Positions 23,901 to 38,700 of a stretch of 64,000 bases of DNA are shown here, piece by piece (positions within the stretch are counted from its first letter, which is position 1; each line of letters begins with the position of its first letter). The DNA comes from Drosophila miranda (taxonomy: Eukaryota; Arthropoda; Insecta; Diptera; Drosophilidae): contig NC_046675.1 in NCBI RefSeq assembly GCF_003369915.1, positions 11,036,001 through 11,100,000 of the forward strand, read 5' to 3'. A model generated the notes under the pieces. That model saw only the letters and a program-made list of their open reading frames with translations. It did not search any database and was not told where the DNA came from. The translations under genes and the position numbers were made by a program.

Positions 23901-26900
23901 ACAGCCAACTCGAGCAGCATGAGACCGCCGAGCACCACGAGCTCCACGAGCTCCACGAGCACCACGAGCACGAGCACCAGACCGAGCAGGAGGTTGTGGC
24001 TCACCCAATTCCCCCGACCCCAGCCCCAGAGCCACCAGTTGTGGAGTCGGCCGTCAAGCCAGCTTCCGCTCCTATCCCCAACAAAGGAGTTAAGAAGCCG
24101 GCCGTCCCAGTGCCCGCCAAGAAGGCCACTTCCGCCAAGAAGCCAGTGGCTCCCATCCCATCCAAGACCGCCAAGAAGCCCACACCACCCAGCAAGGCCC
24201 AGAAGAAGCCAGCCACGGCCTAAGGGTCCCATCCGGATCGCCAGTTCAATGTCCATCGTTAAAGCAAGCGGAGTTCCATTCACAACTCAAAATAGCAATA
24301 TAAACTAACTAAATATCTATCCACCTGCAACCGGCAAAAAGGCAAATTTACTTTGGAAATGGGGAAAGAAATCGGGAAGCGAGTCAACAAAGTTGTACCT
24401 TATCGGGGAGGAGAGTCGAGTCAACATTTTAATTGATTACGATTTCTTGTTATTTTCGGAATGCTCGTTTTCCGATAGGCCCACAGCTGACATTTGTTTC
24501 CGATAATGTCATAAAATGAAAAAAGGCATCAGCTAGGAACAAGCTGTCAAAGCCGACATGCTCCCGAGTGGAACGGAACGTACCTCTAATTGGGTTACCA
24601 AATTACCAGCATTGAATGTCACCAGGTGGGAGGGAGGCTGTAGGGCGGAGGCTGGGCCAGGCATCAGGAACCTGTCACTCGAGCGTTTAAATTACCATCT
24701 AAACATCCGCGGAGAGCACAATGTGATTCCCAGTGTGAAACGCTTCTGTTATCTGCGTGCCGTTCGGCGTGCCGTGCCAAAGATAAAGTGCCAAGCATTT
24801 CAATTCGGCAGAAAAGCCATGAAGTCATTTCCATTGCGCAGGCCAGACCCCACTCCGCTCCCAGAATACTCGTAGATGATCTTCCGCAGTCATGCTAATT
24901 GTCATGGCAACTCGCATTCCTGCAGAGCAGGGAGTCGGAGTCATACCCCAGTAGTTTCCGCCATTCGTTATCTTCGTTCGGGTGGAGAAGATTACCAAAA
25001 CTTACAAAGGGAAAGAGAGAGAGAGAGAGAGAGAGAGAAGCGAGCGGTCTAAGGCGCATTTTAGTTCAATTGTATCGTTCGAGGCGTTTGGCGTTTGGCG
25101 TTTGGCGTTTCTGATTTTAATTTCGCACCCTGCCTGTCATGAAGACATGAATTAATCTAGAAGCGGGCTGATTAAAAATGTCTAACATGCCCGATTCGGC
25201 GGCATAAAAAGGCTTTGCCACCGGCTGGGAATGCATCAGTGATCAGTTAGCCGAGTTAAGAGCGAGTCAGTCGAGCCCCAACTAGCAGCAATATGAAAAC
25301 CGGTAAGCCCTCGCCTCAGCCTCAGCCTCAACAGGATACTGGATTCCCGACTTAACTATCCATCCATTCATCTCCATTTTCCCAAAGTGATCTTCGTGCT
25401 GGCCGCCATTGTGGCCGTCAATGCCCAGAATACGTGTTCCAGAACGCCCGTGTACACCGAGAAGATCGATCCTGTCGTCTGCCCGAAAGCCGGTATAAAG
25501 CTGCCCAACTACGCGAATGCTTCTACCTTCTACCAATGTGGCAGCGTGGGAACAAATGGCACGCTGACCAGCTGCGCCACCGAAAACTACTTCAGCTACG
25601 TGATGCAGACCTGCGGACCCTGCGATTCGTATTTGCCCTCCACTATTTGCTCTGCTCTGCCTTTCAATGCCACATGCGTGCCCATTGAGTCCGCCACAAC
25701 AGCAGCACCAGCCACCACTGCCTCCACCGCTACCACCGCTACCACCGCCACTGGCTCCACCGCTACCACCACCACTGTCGCACCGTCAGTCAGCACCGCC
25801 AGCACTGCCGCACCAACCAGCAACGACACCACGGCTGCCCCAACAACCGAGGCACCTAGCACCACCTCAGCCGTTCCCGAGTCACCCACCGAAGCATCAG
25901 ACTCGACCACGGCCGGTGGCAGTGCCGATGAGGCACCTTCGGGCACCACCATCTTCATTCCCCAGCCTCCCTCCCCCGGTGAGAGCGATGTCCCTACTCC
26001 GGTTACGCCCGTGCCCACTGCCCCGAACATTGAAGTCACTCCCCCAACCGTCCAGAGTGCCCCTGCTTAATAGAATTAAAACCACAATCGTTCAGTACTT
26101 CCGCCTTTCCGCATTTTGGCATGTATGTACATATGTACCGATATTCCCTGAATAAAGTGTTCGCAGAACAATGAGCCAAACACAATCCCGTTTCCCGAGC
26201 AAATCTTACCCAGTTGTCCTCGACCTCGCGCTTGTCCAGCAGATACTGATGCAGTCGTCCGCCCAGGGCCTGCGGTGCCGTGAACTGCCTGATCAGCTCC
26301 TTCGTGTGCTCCAGCTGCGCCGGCGTCGTGATCGGCTCCAGGGCGCGCACATAGTCGGCCATCGTTTCCTCCAGTGGTGGGACGGGTATCTTGGGTAGAG
26401 TCTGCAATGGATAAGGTAAAGGGTTCACAATTGGTAAACTTAAGGGTGTCCTCGCCTGCAAAAATTTCATTTCATTTCATGTCATCTCAAGCACTTGGCG
26501 AGCTGGGTATTCCTTTTTGCCCATTTCCCTTATTTTCCTCATTTGTATGCATGACATTACCGAGCTCCAAATAGAAAGTTACCAGCTCCTGGCAGCTCCT
26601 GCCAGCGCCAGCACAGAAACTTTATCCCCGAGGGAACTAAATTTCAAATCACACAAAAAGAAGGGAAAGAAATGGCATTGGCACGAATCTGACATTGTCC
26701 GCCCCCGGTCCTTGAGAGCTTGAAATTTCTTTCTTTTCATTCACCCCTGGACTCCCTCGGTGATCTTAATTGAGAGTTCTGCACTTGAAATTCCCCAGTC
26801 ACTGGGGGACAAAGCCCTGCATTCCAATCGATGTCCATGAATCTGTTGCAGCTCATTCGGGCTCTCAAATGGGGAAACTTACGAATACGAATATTTCAAC

Positions 26901-29900
26901 CTTCGGTTTGTTCTTGATGGCGTGGAAAACACAATTTGCCACTTAACAAAAAACAGTCGAAACGTTGAAACGTTGAAACGTCGAAACGTTGAAGAAGTGT
27001 CAGCATGTCGTTGACTTTCCCAGCTTCCCCGAGCTCAGTTTTCAAAGGTAGCGACTGGAACTCCTGCTTCTGCTCCTGCCCCATCGAATACCCTGCATGT
27101 CCTGTCACTCGCTTTTGTCAGCCTGTCCTGTCCCCCCTTTGCTTTGCCGCTTTACAATCTCTATTTTTTGGGGGTTGCTGCGGCTGCTGTGCTTTTTGTC
27201 AGGTGAGTGTGAGTGCGAGGGGAGGGCTGGCAGGTTTGTTTGCCCAAGTTGTGGGCTGAGAGGAGGGCTCGCAGGTTGGTTGCCAGGCTGCCGGGCTGCC
27301 GGGCTGCCGGGCTGCCGGTTGCCGTTGCCTTTTCCCAAACTGGTGCCGTACAAAAGCGCTTGTTATTTGCATTTGTAATTATAACAAACAGGATTAGTCT
27401 GTCTGTCTGTGTGCACTGCGCTGCGTTGCGTGTGTATCTGTGTTCGGTTCGAGTTTGTCTTTGAATTATTCAAGTAGCGGGACTAGCGGGTATGTTCAGC
27501 CTTTGGGCAAATATTGGACATTTTGGTCCCCTTCGGCTGCAGCAAAAAAAGATAAAGGAAATTGGAATTTGTTTAATCAATTTTACTCACGTCAGGGAAT
27601 CCAAATTCGTCTACGGACTCGGCCGTGGAGAGCCATTTCTTGGGAATCGACAGAATCGAGTCTCTCCATCCTAGAAGAACAAAGAAAACAAACACGAGTC
27701 GATCGTTGATTAAGCGCTTGTTGAACAACAAATTTAATTGTTGTGTAATTTCATTGTTCAGTGGTTAAGTGAGGGTGTCACACGGTAAACCGATACCGAT
27801 ATCGAAAGCTAGTTAATCACTGTCACAAATATCAAGTGTCTGCGCCGCCGTTTAACTGGTTATATCCCACAAAATACCATGTTATCATCGTCTAGGAATG
27901 ACAGCCCGCCAAAGACCATTGACGTATGCGTCACCGTTGAGATTGGAGCAGAGAAATTCCACAAAACTATGGCGCATTTCTGGGATCCGGACAACCCTTG
28001 GTTTAGCTTCTCTTTATCTTAAGTTCAAATTACTCTAACCTTGATTGCCCCACATCAACTCAACAACATGCCACCCGAATACAGACACACACGCACACAC
28101 ACACACACACACACACTCGGGATTCAGACAAATTCGTGCAAGTTTGCCATTTATTGTCTTGGCCAGGCTTCCGCTAACGAAATGCAATAAAACTGGGCAG
28201 AGGAAACTGAAAACTCTTGAGCTTAAACCCTCGTCCATTTCCTTTCGGCCGTCCGTCTAGATTTCCCCCATAAAACTTTCGACTGTCATTGATGTAACTC
28301 AACTGTATAAGCACTTCCGGTTGCCATTCGCCATTCGCCACTCCCACTCCCCCACCATCCCCCGCTTTCTCGAGTAGCGTGTAGCAAATTTCCGGCATTA
28401 GTTCGCATGGCCCCGAGTGAGGCTGCGGCGCGATTTACGAGTGTTGTCACTGTCTTTGTATCTCCCGACAATTTCCAACATACAATCAGCAAATAAAAAG
28501 AAGAGAAATAGATACCGAGTACTTCATTCTAAACTTAATCTAAGATCTAAGGTAGTTGTATTTTTAGCTATGAAGATTGCTTAAATATCTGAAGTTGGAA
28601 AGGCTTCCTCCTGGATCTCTGCTGCGTATAAAAATCTAATCAAAAATGGTAGTCAGTTGAGAGGGAAAGCCAGTAAGTACATATATCGAGCACTTGACCG
28701 CTTTGAAGCACTTCCTTTCTGAGTGGAATAACATGGCCAGTCAGCTCGCACGCACCTTTTGAAGGCACCACAACGACAATCATAATGTTATTAATAAAAG
28801 TTGTTCTATGACAATATCGGGATGAAAGGAAAACGAGTGGAAAGGCCATTCTCTCCTACTCCAACTGGGGTTAGCCGTGGCACGCGTCGCCCCCACAACG
28901 ATGTCATATTTAATGCAATTTATTATCCTTTTTTCATTATCTCGCTAAAGATGCCCCAACCAGGCCAACCAGGCCAACTAGCTGGCGGAGGTAATCACAC
29001 AATGGAGTCACGTGGCAGCAATTTGAGCGTCCGTTCGCTCCATTGTTGCCTGTGCTGGTAAGAACACCAGCACCAACCACAAACCAGCCGAAGCAGAGCC
29101 GCCACGTCATACCCATCTGCAAATTGTAATAAATTGTATTAGGAAGCGGCGTAGAGGAATTCAAATTAAGTAATTAAAGCTCTGGTTTGGGGACATCTTT
29201 GGGGTTGGTTGCCCTGCGGGATCTGGCTTATATTTTCCTCTTAATAGAGCAAATATCAATTACTCAAAAAGAGAAAAACCTCCGTGAAAGTTGTATCTCT
29301 CGAAGCATAAATATAAATTCTAATTACAAAGTTTTCTGGCCCGTTCAGGGCGAAAGATGACAGGATTTCCATCCATCCAGGCTGTCGACGGTAGGATGTT
29401 CCGGCTGCCGTTTTTTTTTGATGCCATTACCTGTACCGTCAGCACGAGTCCTGGCCTGGGTGTGCCTTGCTGCTGGCGCTGACAGGCTGCAATTTAAAAC
29501 ATGTTCCATTTGGATTTCGAGCATCACCTTCAATTATATGCATTGACATAGACACTTTTCCAATTGATTGATTGATGGCCGGGATTTCTGATTAGACCGA
29601 CAGACAGCTAATCAGATATTCATGCACCATTACAAAGGCAGACGGAGCCCAGTTCCGGATCCACCCCCAGGCAGGCATTGTTCCCCTTTTTCTGTCAGCT
29701 TCAATTTGTTCGATTCTGTCGGGTTTTTGTGCCAAATCATGATTCGCCTTGGACTGGGCCGTAGCTTTGCGGAAGCAGATCGATACATTATGATTATGAG
29801 CCGGTGGAGAGATGGGGAATACTTATTCACACATTGCCATTCACAAAGCGGGGGCTTACTTCCAACACGCCTCTTCTTTAAATGCCGCTCCAATAAAACG

Positions 29901-32900
29901 CGTCAGTAAACCGAGCGGCTCATTATTAAGCTGCAAAAATCACGCTCGAAATCATAGCATTCCGCCCATTCCCATGCCCATACCCATAGCCCCATCCACA
30001 TTCACAATTCCCATTCCATTTCTCCTGGGCCTCGACAGGCAACTGCTGCCGCCTGTCAGACAATGCGATAAAAATGTAATCCCAATGAAAAATAATGTTT
30101 CTGCTGGCATGATTCCAATTTAGCAACAGTCAACCCCAAGACCGTAGCTCATTAGAACGGAGCCTGGAATGGCATAGAACGGCATGGATGGCATGGGATG
30201 GCAGCTGCTAACCGAAGCAAATGAAGGAGAAGAATTTAAAAAGGCAAAACAAATCCGTACCCAAACGGAGTACGGCGTGAGGCGGGAGTGAGGGACAGGG
30301 ACGCGACACGTTCCGACTACATAAAACACCAGCGGAACAAGCTGTGACCCCAACCGCAGTATTGGTGCTGGAGCTGGTACCAGACCGGGGTCCCCTGGAT
30401 GGATGCTGGGTTCCTGGATGAGGGCTCGAAGAGGGTCATAACATTGTCGAAGCAAGCCATGAATGAATGGATGAATGAATGAGTTTTTCCTCCTTTGTTC
30501 GGTTTGGCTGCTCGTAAAGGGCTTTATTCCCTTCAAGGGTGGCTGTCCTGTCCGCCGCTGTCGCCCTCCGCACGCACATCACAATTGAGCCGTAAATCCT
30601 TTACGGTCTTAGCGGCTGTGCTGTTGTTGCCCGTACTTCGTTGCGCTTTTGTGGCCTGTCTTCGCTTGGCTTTATTTTCCGTTTCTGTTCGGAAAATGCC
30701 TGGCATACTTTTGTGCGCCAAACTCAAATTAACTGCCGCATTGAGGCATTGGAGATTTTTGTAATTGTTCGAATTGAAACAAGCGTAAAGCGCAAATTGC
30801 TAACGTATTGTGGCTGAAACAATTGTGGCCGGAATTGGGAGCAGGACTACGACTGCGACTGCTGCCAGTGGCACACATTGACTTGGTGCCCTGTTTGCGG
30901 CTTAGCTTCCAGTTTCTCGTAACTTTTCCAAAAGATATGCACACACAGACACACATCGGAACACCTCTGGTTGTGGCTGTGGTTTCTGGTTTAGCCTGAG
31001 GGCACATCCTCCCCAGAAAAGTAAGAAACTTTTTGCCTGCCCAGCCTCCTCCTGTATGCTGTTCGTGACGCAGCCCAAAGTTGCTAATGGAAATTGCAAA
31101 CATAAAATCATTTTCCACACGAATCTCTGGCCCCAGGGCACGCACACAATATCCCAGTCCCCGAGAACTGCAAAGTAACCCCCAAAAACAGGGAGAGAAT
31201 CGTGCTGAAGTTTTCGCTCCACCTTTACTCGAATCGATGTATGTACAATGTGGCTCGATTTTTATCCGACTTGAAAAGTCCCTCAGCCAACCTACCTCCC
31301 TCCCTCCCTGCCTTAACCGGACATGCTCATCTCCGTGCCTTTCATTAGCTAATTAATTGCATTAATTGCTAATAGATCGGATGAGCTGTCCGTTTGCGTC
31401 TCTGTTGCCATTGAAAGACACTTTTTCCATGGTTAACAATTATATTTCAATAGTACATGTTTGTTTTTGTTGGAGTGTGTGTGTGTGTTGGTGTGTGTCG
31501 CTCTGTAATTATTCAATATCGTTCCTTTATAGCTCTTGCCAGTGCTTATACATTCGGTTATAGCTGCTGTTGGTTGTTGGTTCAATTCACAATTCATAAC
31601 ATATGTCTTTGGCCAGAAGCACTCGCCCAGAAATTTGAAATTCTCATTGGATGCAGTTCAAATACGGTCATAAATTCATAGATTCATGTCGAACGTGTGA
31701 GTGGTTTCTGTTATTTTTATTTGGTAAGAAATATCCTTGAAATGTCAAGCAAAAGTGAAACCAGTTTAAGTCAAATTTCAGACATATATATGACTGATGG
31801 TTGGATATCCACTGAACCGCCGTACTTCGAGGATATTTTGAGGGTCGGCAGGCCGAACCAGTTCCTGTTTTCTATACCATTCTGTATACATTTGATTATA
31901 GAGGAGATTTCGGGGGTATACTTTGAAAATATTGTATGCTCTAGCTATTTATTCGATCATTGATTCGCTTTCGTTTTGATATGCATAGCATTTAGTTTTC
32001 AGTTTTCATTTTTGGGGATAGTTAAGGTCTGTCGATATTCATCTGATACAAACATAATTACGTATAGAATATAGATGGATAGACTTGGAAATTGAACAGC
32101 AACTTTACAGATTACAGAACTGGGATTTTCGGATACTTGTTAGAGTTAGAGTAAGAGTTTTTTTTTGTTTCTGCTTACTAATCTGGTATAATTTGTAGTT
32201 TCCACTGTTTATAATAATAATTATTGTTGTTTAATATATAACAGAAACGTCTATAACATTAGCCGAAACGAAACTTCAAAGACTTTCCTATAATTTCGCT
32301 TATACAAGTCGTATAAGTATACGATTATGTACGAGTATGGTATGTACTTGAAACACCTTGACTTACACTTTGACTCTGACCAAAAATTACATTCGAAACT
32401 AACGATATGTCTTATATACAATACAAAACTGAACTGTGGGTCTTTGTCGTTGCGTACAAACTCATTCCATTTCTTCTAGGGGCTACATTAAAATTTTCTA
32501 AACTTTCACACAACACATAGAAACTGTCGAGAGGCATTTGTTATACATTTACGAAAAAATATAAATTATCTTTCTGTGCTACGAACTGATTTTGCTTCCC
32601 AAAGAATATACCTATATCGTATAGTAATTTTCTTTTTGTTTTAGATATTTAATATTAGTTTCTCGTTAATTATTAATAGCGCACAGTTGTGTTATGTTTA
32701 TTTATATAATTCATATAATTTATATAATGCCATTGAACATTTAACACTTGTAATACGCAGAGTATAACTTCATCGTTTCTTGTATTCCTTTTCATATAAT
32801 CATATACTAATTTATCATACATATTTATTAATTTATACTCGTATTTATATTTATATTCATATTCTTGCCACACATTTAGTGGATGCACTCCCGACGCACT

Positions 32901-35665
32901 TACTCTTTCTGTAAGTTATTACACATTTCCGGCACTATCGACCCTAACCCAGGAGTACTGGGTTGACTACACTATGATGCGATGGTTATTATTAGCTTGT
33001 AGAAATATCTGTAAACCCAAGTTGGAAGATTCTTCATATACATTATGCCCTCTGCCCTTGCCTGGCATCTATCCATTGTAATCCAGCCACGGCCCCATGT
33101 GAAATTCAGAAGAGTAGAAAATGAATATTCGAATATATCGAAGGAAAGTTTGAAAGAGAATTGAATACATGGTCATGACTCCGATGGAAGCTTTGGATGA
33201 TTTTCCAGGCATCTTTCAGAAATATTGCTTTTGGGTTTTACATTTATGTTTATGGTAAATATTTGTGTGGTTACTCGCATTTAAAATTCTATTGTTAGCT
33301 ACTTAAACAAACATTCTATTGATAGTATGGTACATAATTCTATATTCTTTATTGACTATTTTAATTACTGGTTTTCTATTCTTCATATATATATATGTAT
33401 ATATATGCATATATAAATATGTTAATTTGCTTTAGCTCTCTATTCCTCACCTCTTCCTTTTTCCTTCCTTTTAATTGATACTTTTGATGGGAGATTTTTT
33501 CATGAGTTTAATTCATTTTATAGTTAAGAGTATTTCTACAGTTTCTGTAAATATGTAGAACTGTGTGTATTTTCGAATTGTGTATTAGTTTTTCTCTGTA
33601 AAATAATTGAAATTGTGAAATGTGGAACAAAAAGCTTGAAAATATGATGAGTAAATCCAAATGAATCGAAATACGCATATAAAAAATATATAAAATATTT
33701 CAGATCTTTAAGAAAATTGATCACTTCCACAACTAAAGAAATCAAAATCGAATATAAAAATTTATATAGAGTTATAATTTTTATTAAAAGATACAAAATC
33801 AACAAAATGGTAATATTTAGGAACTACATAAGAAAAGTGGGAATATGATAGATAAAATTATAAGCAGAATACCGAAACATAAAAACGATTTCCATATCCA
33901 AATTAGATCTTCTTCATTCCCAATATTTCTAGAACAAAACTCGTAGTTCCTTGAAAATCAGTGCATTTCACGTGTATACGAGTATTTCTATATGCTAGAT
34001 CCTATGTAGGCAAGCTGCTTTAACCAATTGCTCTTGTAATTCATAAGATATATATGAATATATGTTCTGATAGCAGTTCCAAAATGGCCGTTTCACTGAT
34101 ATGATCACCGATATAGAAAGTCTGAGATATACATACGTAATTTTAATTGCTGACTAGAACATATTTGAGAAATGTACACAATAATCATATGCTGAAATCC
34201 ATATCCGTATGCATAGTTGTATGTATATAAAAGATCAGTTTGCTTATCGATATATATATATATGTATATTGATTCCACTAAAAGGTGTATAATATAGGGA
34301 CAGTAAACTGCCTTCAAAAAAGTGGTGCCATCGAAATGAATCAAATATTTTGTACGAGTACTACTATATGCATACAATAATCGTTTATCTTTAGGTTTAG
34401 CTTTTCGTTTAACTTTATCTTATAGACAAGGTACACACATTTATGCTATGCTATAGATGATCTACTATGGCGGCCGAGTCCCAGTCCCCTGATCGGAGCA
34501 ACAGGAACCAGCGCATTGCCCATAGAGTCATTAAGCAAATAATAATTGATTGGTAGGTAACTATGAAACTTTGAATAATTTCAAATTGATTTCTTCGGTT
34601 TCGGGTTTCGAATTTCTGGTTTTTGTATAAGTTATGTACAGTCTATGTACGACCTAAAAGTAGGGGTGTATGTCATCGATATGATAAGATATATATATAT
34701 GTATGTATGTATAGACTAGTAGCAATAAGTAATATCACTTTTGGTAATTTTAACAGGCGAGCCATCGAGACTCTGATATGTATCGTTACCTTGGTTGTGT
34801 CTTATGTTGCGAAAACACTAAACTCAAATTCACGTCCCTCTTCTTCTGGTTTAAATCGGAAATAATATGGTTTGTCTGGTCACGAAGCCACTCTCGGACC
34901 CAGGTCCGCCACAATGACAACCGAAAGAGTTCCTTTGTTCAGCGGCGGGGGTAGGATTTCGATTTTTGTGCATCTTGTGATATGTCTGCGATATGGATGC
35001 CATTGCCTGTAGGACGGCGGCACTTGGGTGAGAGTGGTCCGGGTCCAGCTAAGCCGCTTACGACTAAATTGTATACAATATATGTATGTGTATATATGTA
35101 TATGTATCTGTGTGTATATAGTATCTGATATATGTATGTACTTGATATATGGGGAGGCCGGAGCCTGCTCCCACCATTAATATACCTAACTAAGACTGAC
35201 TTTGGTTTCTCTAGCTTCTCACTGACTGATAGACACGAAAACGGCTGCTTGAGTACTGAGTATAGGGCATAGGCGTCCCGATCGGGCCGGGCCGCTCTAT
35301 ATAGCTGCTATATACGCTGCTATATGTAGTTTTTTCAACTTCGTGTATAATACAAAACGTTGGTGCTGTGTGCATGGCATTAACTAGCTGCTGTATTAAC
35401 TATCTGCATGTCATGCTTGTTATAGTGTACGTACCACTTGCCTATTGTATGTCTGTGTATATAGAATTATATATATACTATATGTAGATACATACATATA
35501 GTAGGTTCAACAAATAAACAAACGAATAACGAACGAGCTGTGCAAACACTGCAAACAGAGATGTACAAATGAAAACATTAATTAGATCTAGGCTTTGTCT
35601 CAGACAACAGTTTAAAATCCTTGTCTGAAGGGATTCGCCGGTGCGCCTGGACCTCTGCTCTGCGA

Positions 35666-35707
<42 letters not shown>

Positions 35708-38700
35708 GAAGGGATTGGCCACTCGTGGCTGTCCCTGCTGCGAGTAGCTGCCGCCCTGCTCCTGATATCCCGGCTGGTAGCCCTGGTCCTGCTGATAGCC
35801 GCCCGCCTGCTGGTATCCCTGCTGCTGCTGGTACTCGTACTGCTGATCGTCCAGATTGGTCTCCTGCTCCTGCTGGTACTGCTGGCCGTACTCGAGGTGG
35901 TTCTTGACTTCGCCCTCGACTGGCTTCTGGTCGTGCATCACGTAGGTCTGGTACTCCTTGTTGGGTGGATCCTGCATCAGGATGTTGGCCTCGTTCTCGA
36001 AGGGCTTGAAGTCGTAGATGTTGCGCAGCTTGCGTAGTACGGGCACATAGGCCAAATTCGAGAAGGCGATCATGAAGTTGAGCGCAGTGAATCCAATAGC
36101 CTCCACCACGCCGCCGGCGATGATCGGGCCAACGGCGTAGGCGATCGAGTATGAGATGTCCGCGATCGCGTAAATGCTGCCGTATACGGACACGTAGCGG
36201 ACGTCCACCAGGTAGCCGAGCGTCGGCAGCAGGGCAGTGTCGATGAGCGCGATGCCGAAGCAGATGACGCAGATGGGCAGCATCAGCATCTTGTAGCCGG
36301 TGCAGAAGGGTATGATGAAGCAGGAGAAGCCCTCGAGTGCCAATCCGATGGCAGCCATCAGCCACTGGTGTTGCGGATACTTGCGGGCCATCTTCACCGT
36401 GATTACCACGCCCAGGACGTGCGGAAAGAAGGCGGGCAGCCAGACCATGCCGATCTTCCAGTTGTCTGTGGTCATCGTATCCTCCATCCACAGCGAGATG
36501 GTGGGCTCCAGGAAGGCCAGGGCCACATTCGACATGGTTAGTGCTCCGGCACACACAGCAATGTAGGGATCCATGAGGAGGCGCCAGATGGGAATTACCT
36601 GATCCTGGACCTCCTTGCTCTGTCTAATCTGCTCCTTCAGGGGTTTCATCACTAGCAGCAGCATCACGCCGTCGAGGGCGCAGACGAAGGCCAGGATCAG
36701 GAAAGGGACTTCTTTTCCGGCAAACTGGTACAGTGCTCCGCCGAAGGGTGGTGCCACCAGGCAGCCAAAGCTAATGAACGCCAGGGCAATGCCCAGCGCC
36801 TGCGATCTCTCGTTCTCTTCGGTAAAGCGATCGGCGATCATGGCCAAGCCCGCTGTGTCCGCGAACGCCGAGCCGGCGCCCTGCAACGAGCGGGCGAAGA
36901 ACAGGACGCTGTAGCTGCTGCCGCAGGCGAAGACCGCCGTCGAGAAGAACATGATGGTGAGGCCAATCATCATGGGCAGGTCGTAGCCGATCTTATCGAT
37001 GAGGCCACCCGAGAACGGATTGACCATCAGCTGAACGATGGCCTTGGAGGCGAACAATAGGCCCGTGGCCGAGTCCTGACCATGGTGATCGTGGTGCACG
37101 GGTATGATCATGCCCGTTACGTTGTCACGCAGCGGAGGTGGCGTCGGGCCCTCGTCAAAGTTGCTGATCTCGCGCAGATAGTCGGGTATGATGGGCACAA
37201 TCACCATATAGAGCATGTTGTCCAGCAGCAGGGCTATCGATACGATCACCAGAATAAGGCGGCGCTGGTTGACCGGCTCCTGGATCTTCTCCCACAAGAT
37301 CTCCTTCACCTCGCGCAGCTCCAGGTTGATTACAGGTATTTGGAATGAGGCCATATTGTTAGCTGCTCTTACTTAATCTCTCAGGTGTATTATGAGTTCT
37401 TCTCCTTCTCTCGTTCTCCTTCCTGCTTCCTGTTTGTTGTTGTGTTTTGTACTCAGAAGTTACCGTCCCTCTTACTGCTTTCTCTGCTTTAATGCTGCTT
37501 TCTGTGGAGCTCGAGGCCTGTCAAATTCATGGTCACAGCCGGAAATTGCTTAGCACTGGCTACAAATATGGCTGCTTCCGTTTCCGCTTTGCTAATTGCC
37601 CTCCCTTTTGCTTTTGTTTATGCTTTGAGGTGGTTTGTAGTTGTTGTAGTTGTTGCTGTTGCTGTTGCTGTGGTGTTTTACATGTTTTCGTGTGGTTGTT
37701 GGAGTTGTAGTTGTAGTTGAACGAGTTGTGGGCATGCCAGTGAACAACCTTTAACGACACAGAAACAAGATTTCGTTAGTCTTTTCGTTCATTAATTAAT
37801 GAATAATCCATCTCTTCTAATCCTCGCGATCACTCGCTCGCTCTCATCCTCCCGCTAACTAGGATTCAGTTGGTTAGTATTTTTATTTTTAGTAATTCGA
37901 TTGCTTTTATGATTGAAATGTTGTTTCTGTGTTGCAAAAGGCTGCCTGCTGGTGAACAGAAATTGTATTGTTAGGATTAGTTCGTGGCATGGGCGCGCAC
38001 AGCATTCGATTCGGATTCGGATTCAGTTTTACATAAGATTACATTTTCTTTTCGAGTGACACACATTTCAATCATAAAACAAATACCGAAAAAAGTAAGT
38101 ACATTCTACAATTAAGGCATTGAATATGCCGCCGTCGAGCAATGATTATCAAGCAATTATTTTAATTGGATTTTGCGGCAAATTCGCTTCAAATGTGGCC
38201 ATTCATTCAAATGGGCTTGCTCGGGTGGAGTCTGTCCCCAGCCCAAGTGGAGTGGAACGGAGTGGATTGAAGTGGAGTGGAGTAGAGTGGAGGACCCTTA
38301 CGGCCACGTGGTTGTACTCATTGAACCCCGAACCCCGAAGCCCGAAGCTGAAGCCTACGCTCTGCTGTAATTATAATTATTGCTTTTCCGCACAAAAAGG
38401 TCGTACACTCGACCCGCACGCAAGGGCCAGAACTTGAACTGCAGGAAAGAAGAAAACAAAACCCAGCCCAACACAGGATCCAGACTTTTTCCAGGAAAAG
38501 TGTATGTTTTCATCATTTGGGATTCACTCTTTTAAAGATTCTTCCTCTATAGTGTATGGTGCGTGTTGGCTATCAATGCTGATCCAATTTCAACATTTAT
38601 CTACCTTGTATCGCCCTGGCCGGCCCAGGGCCAGGACCAGCCACCCCCAATCGGAAAACACGAAAATGCGACGTGTGCAGGGTATAAATATGACTACCTC

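Noticed and set aside
28045-28260. ORF containing THTHTHTH
   Set aside because: Translation of a CA microsatellite.
35478-36554. 358-codon minus frame overlapping VAChT in another register
   Set aside because: Out-of-frame reading of the VAChT exon, Arg/Gly/Pro-rich as expected for a shifted GC-rich frame.
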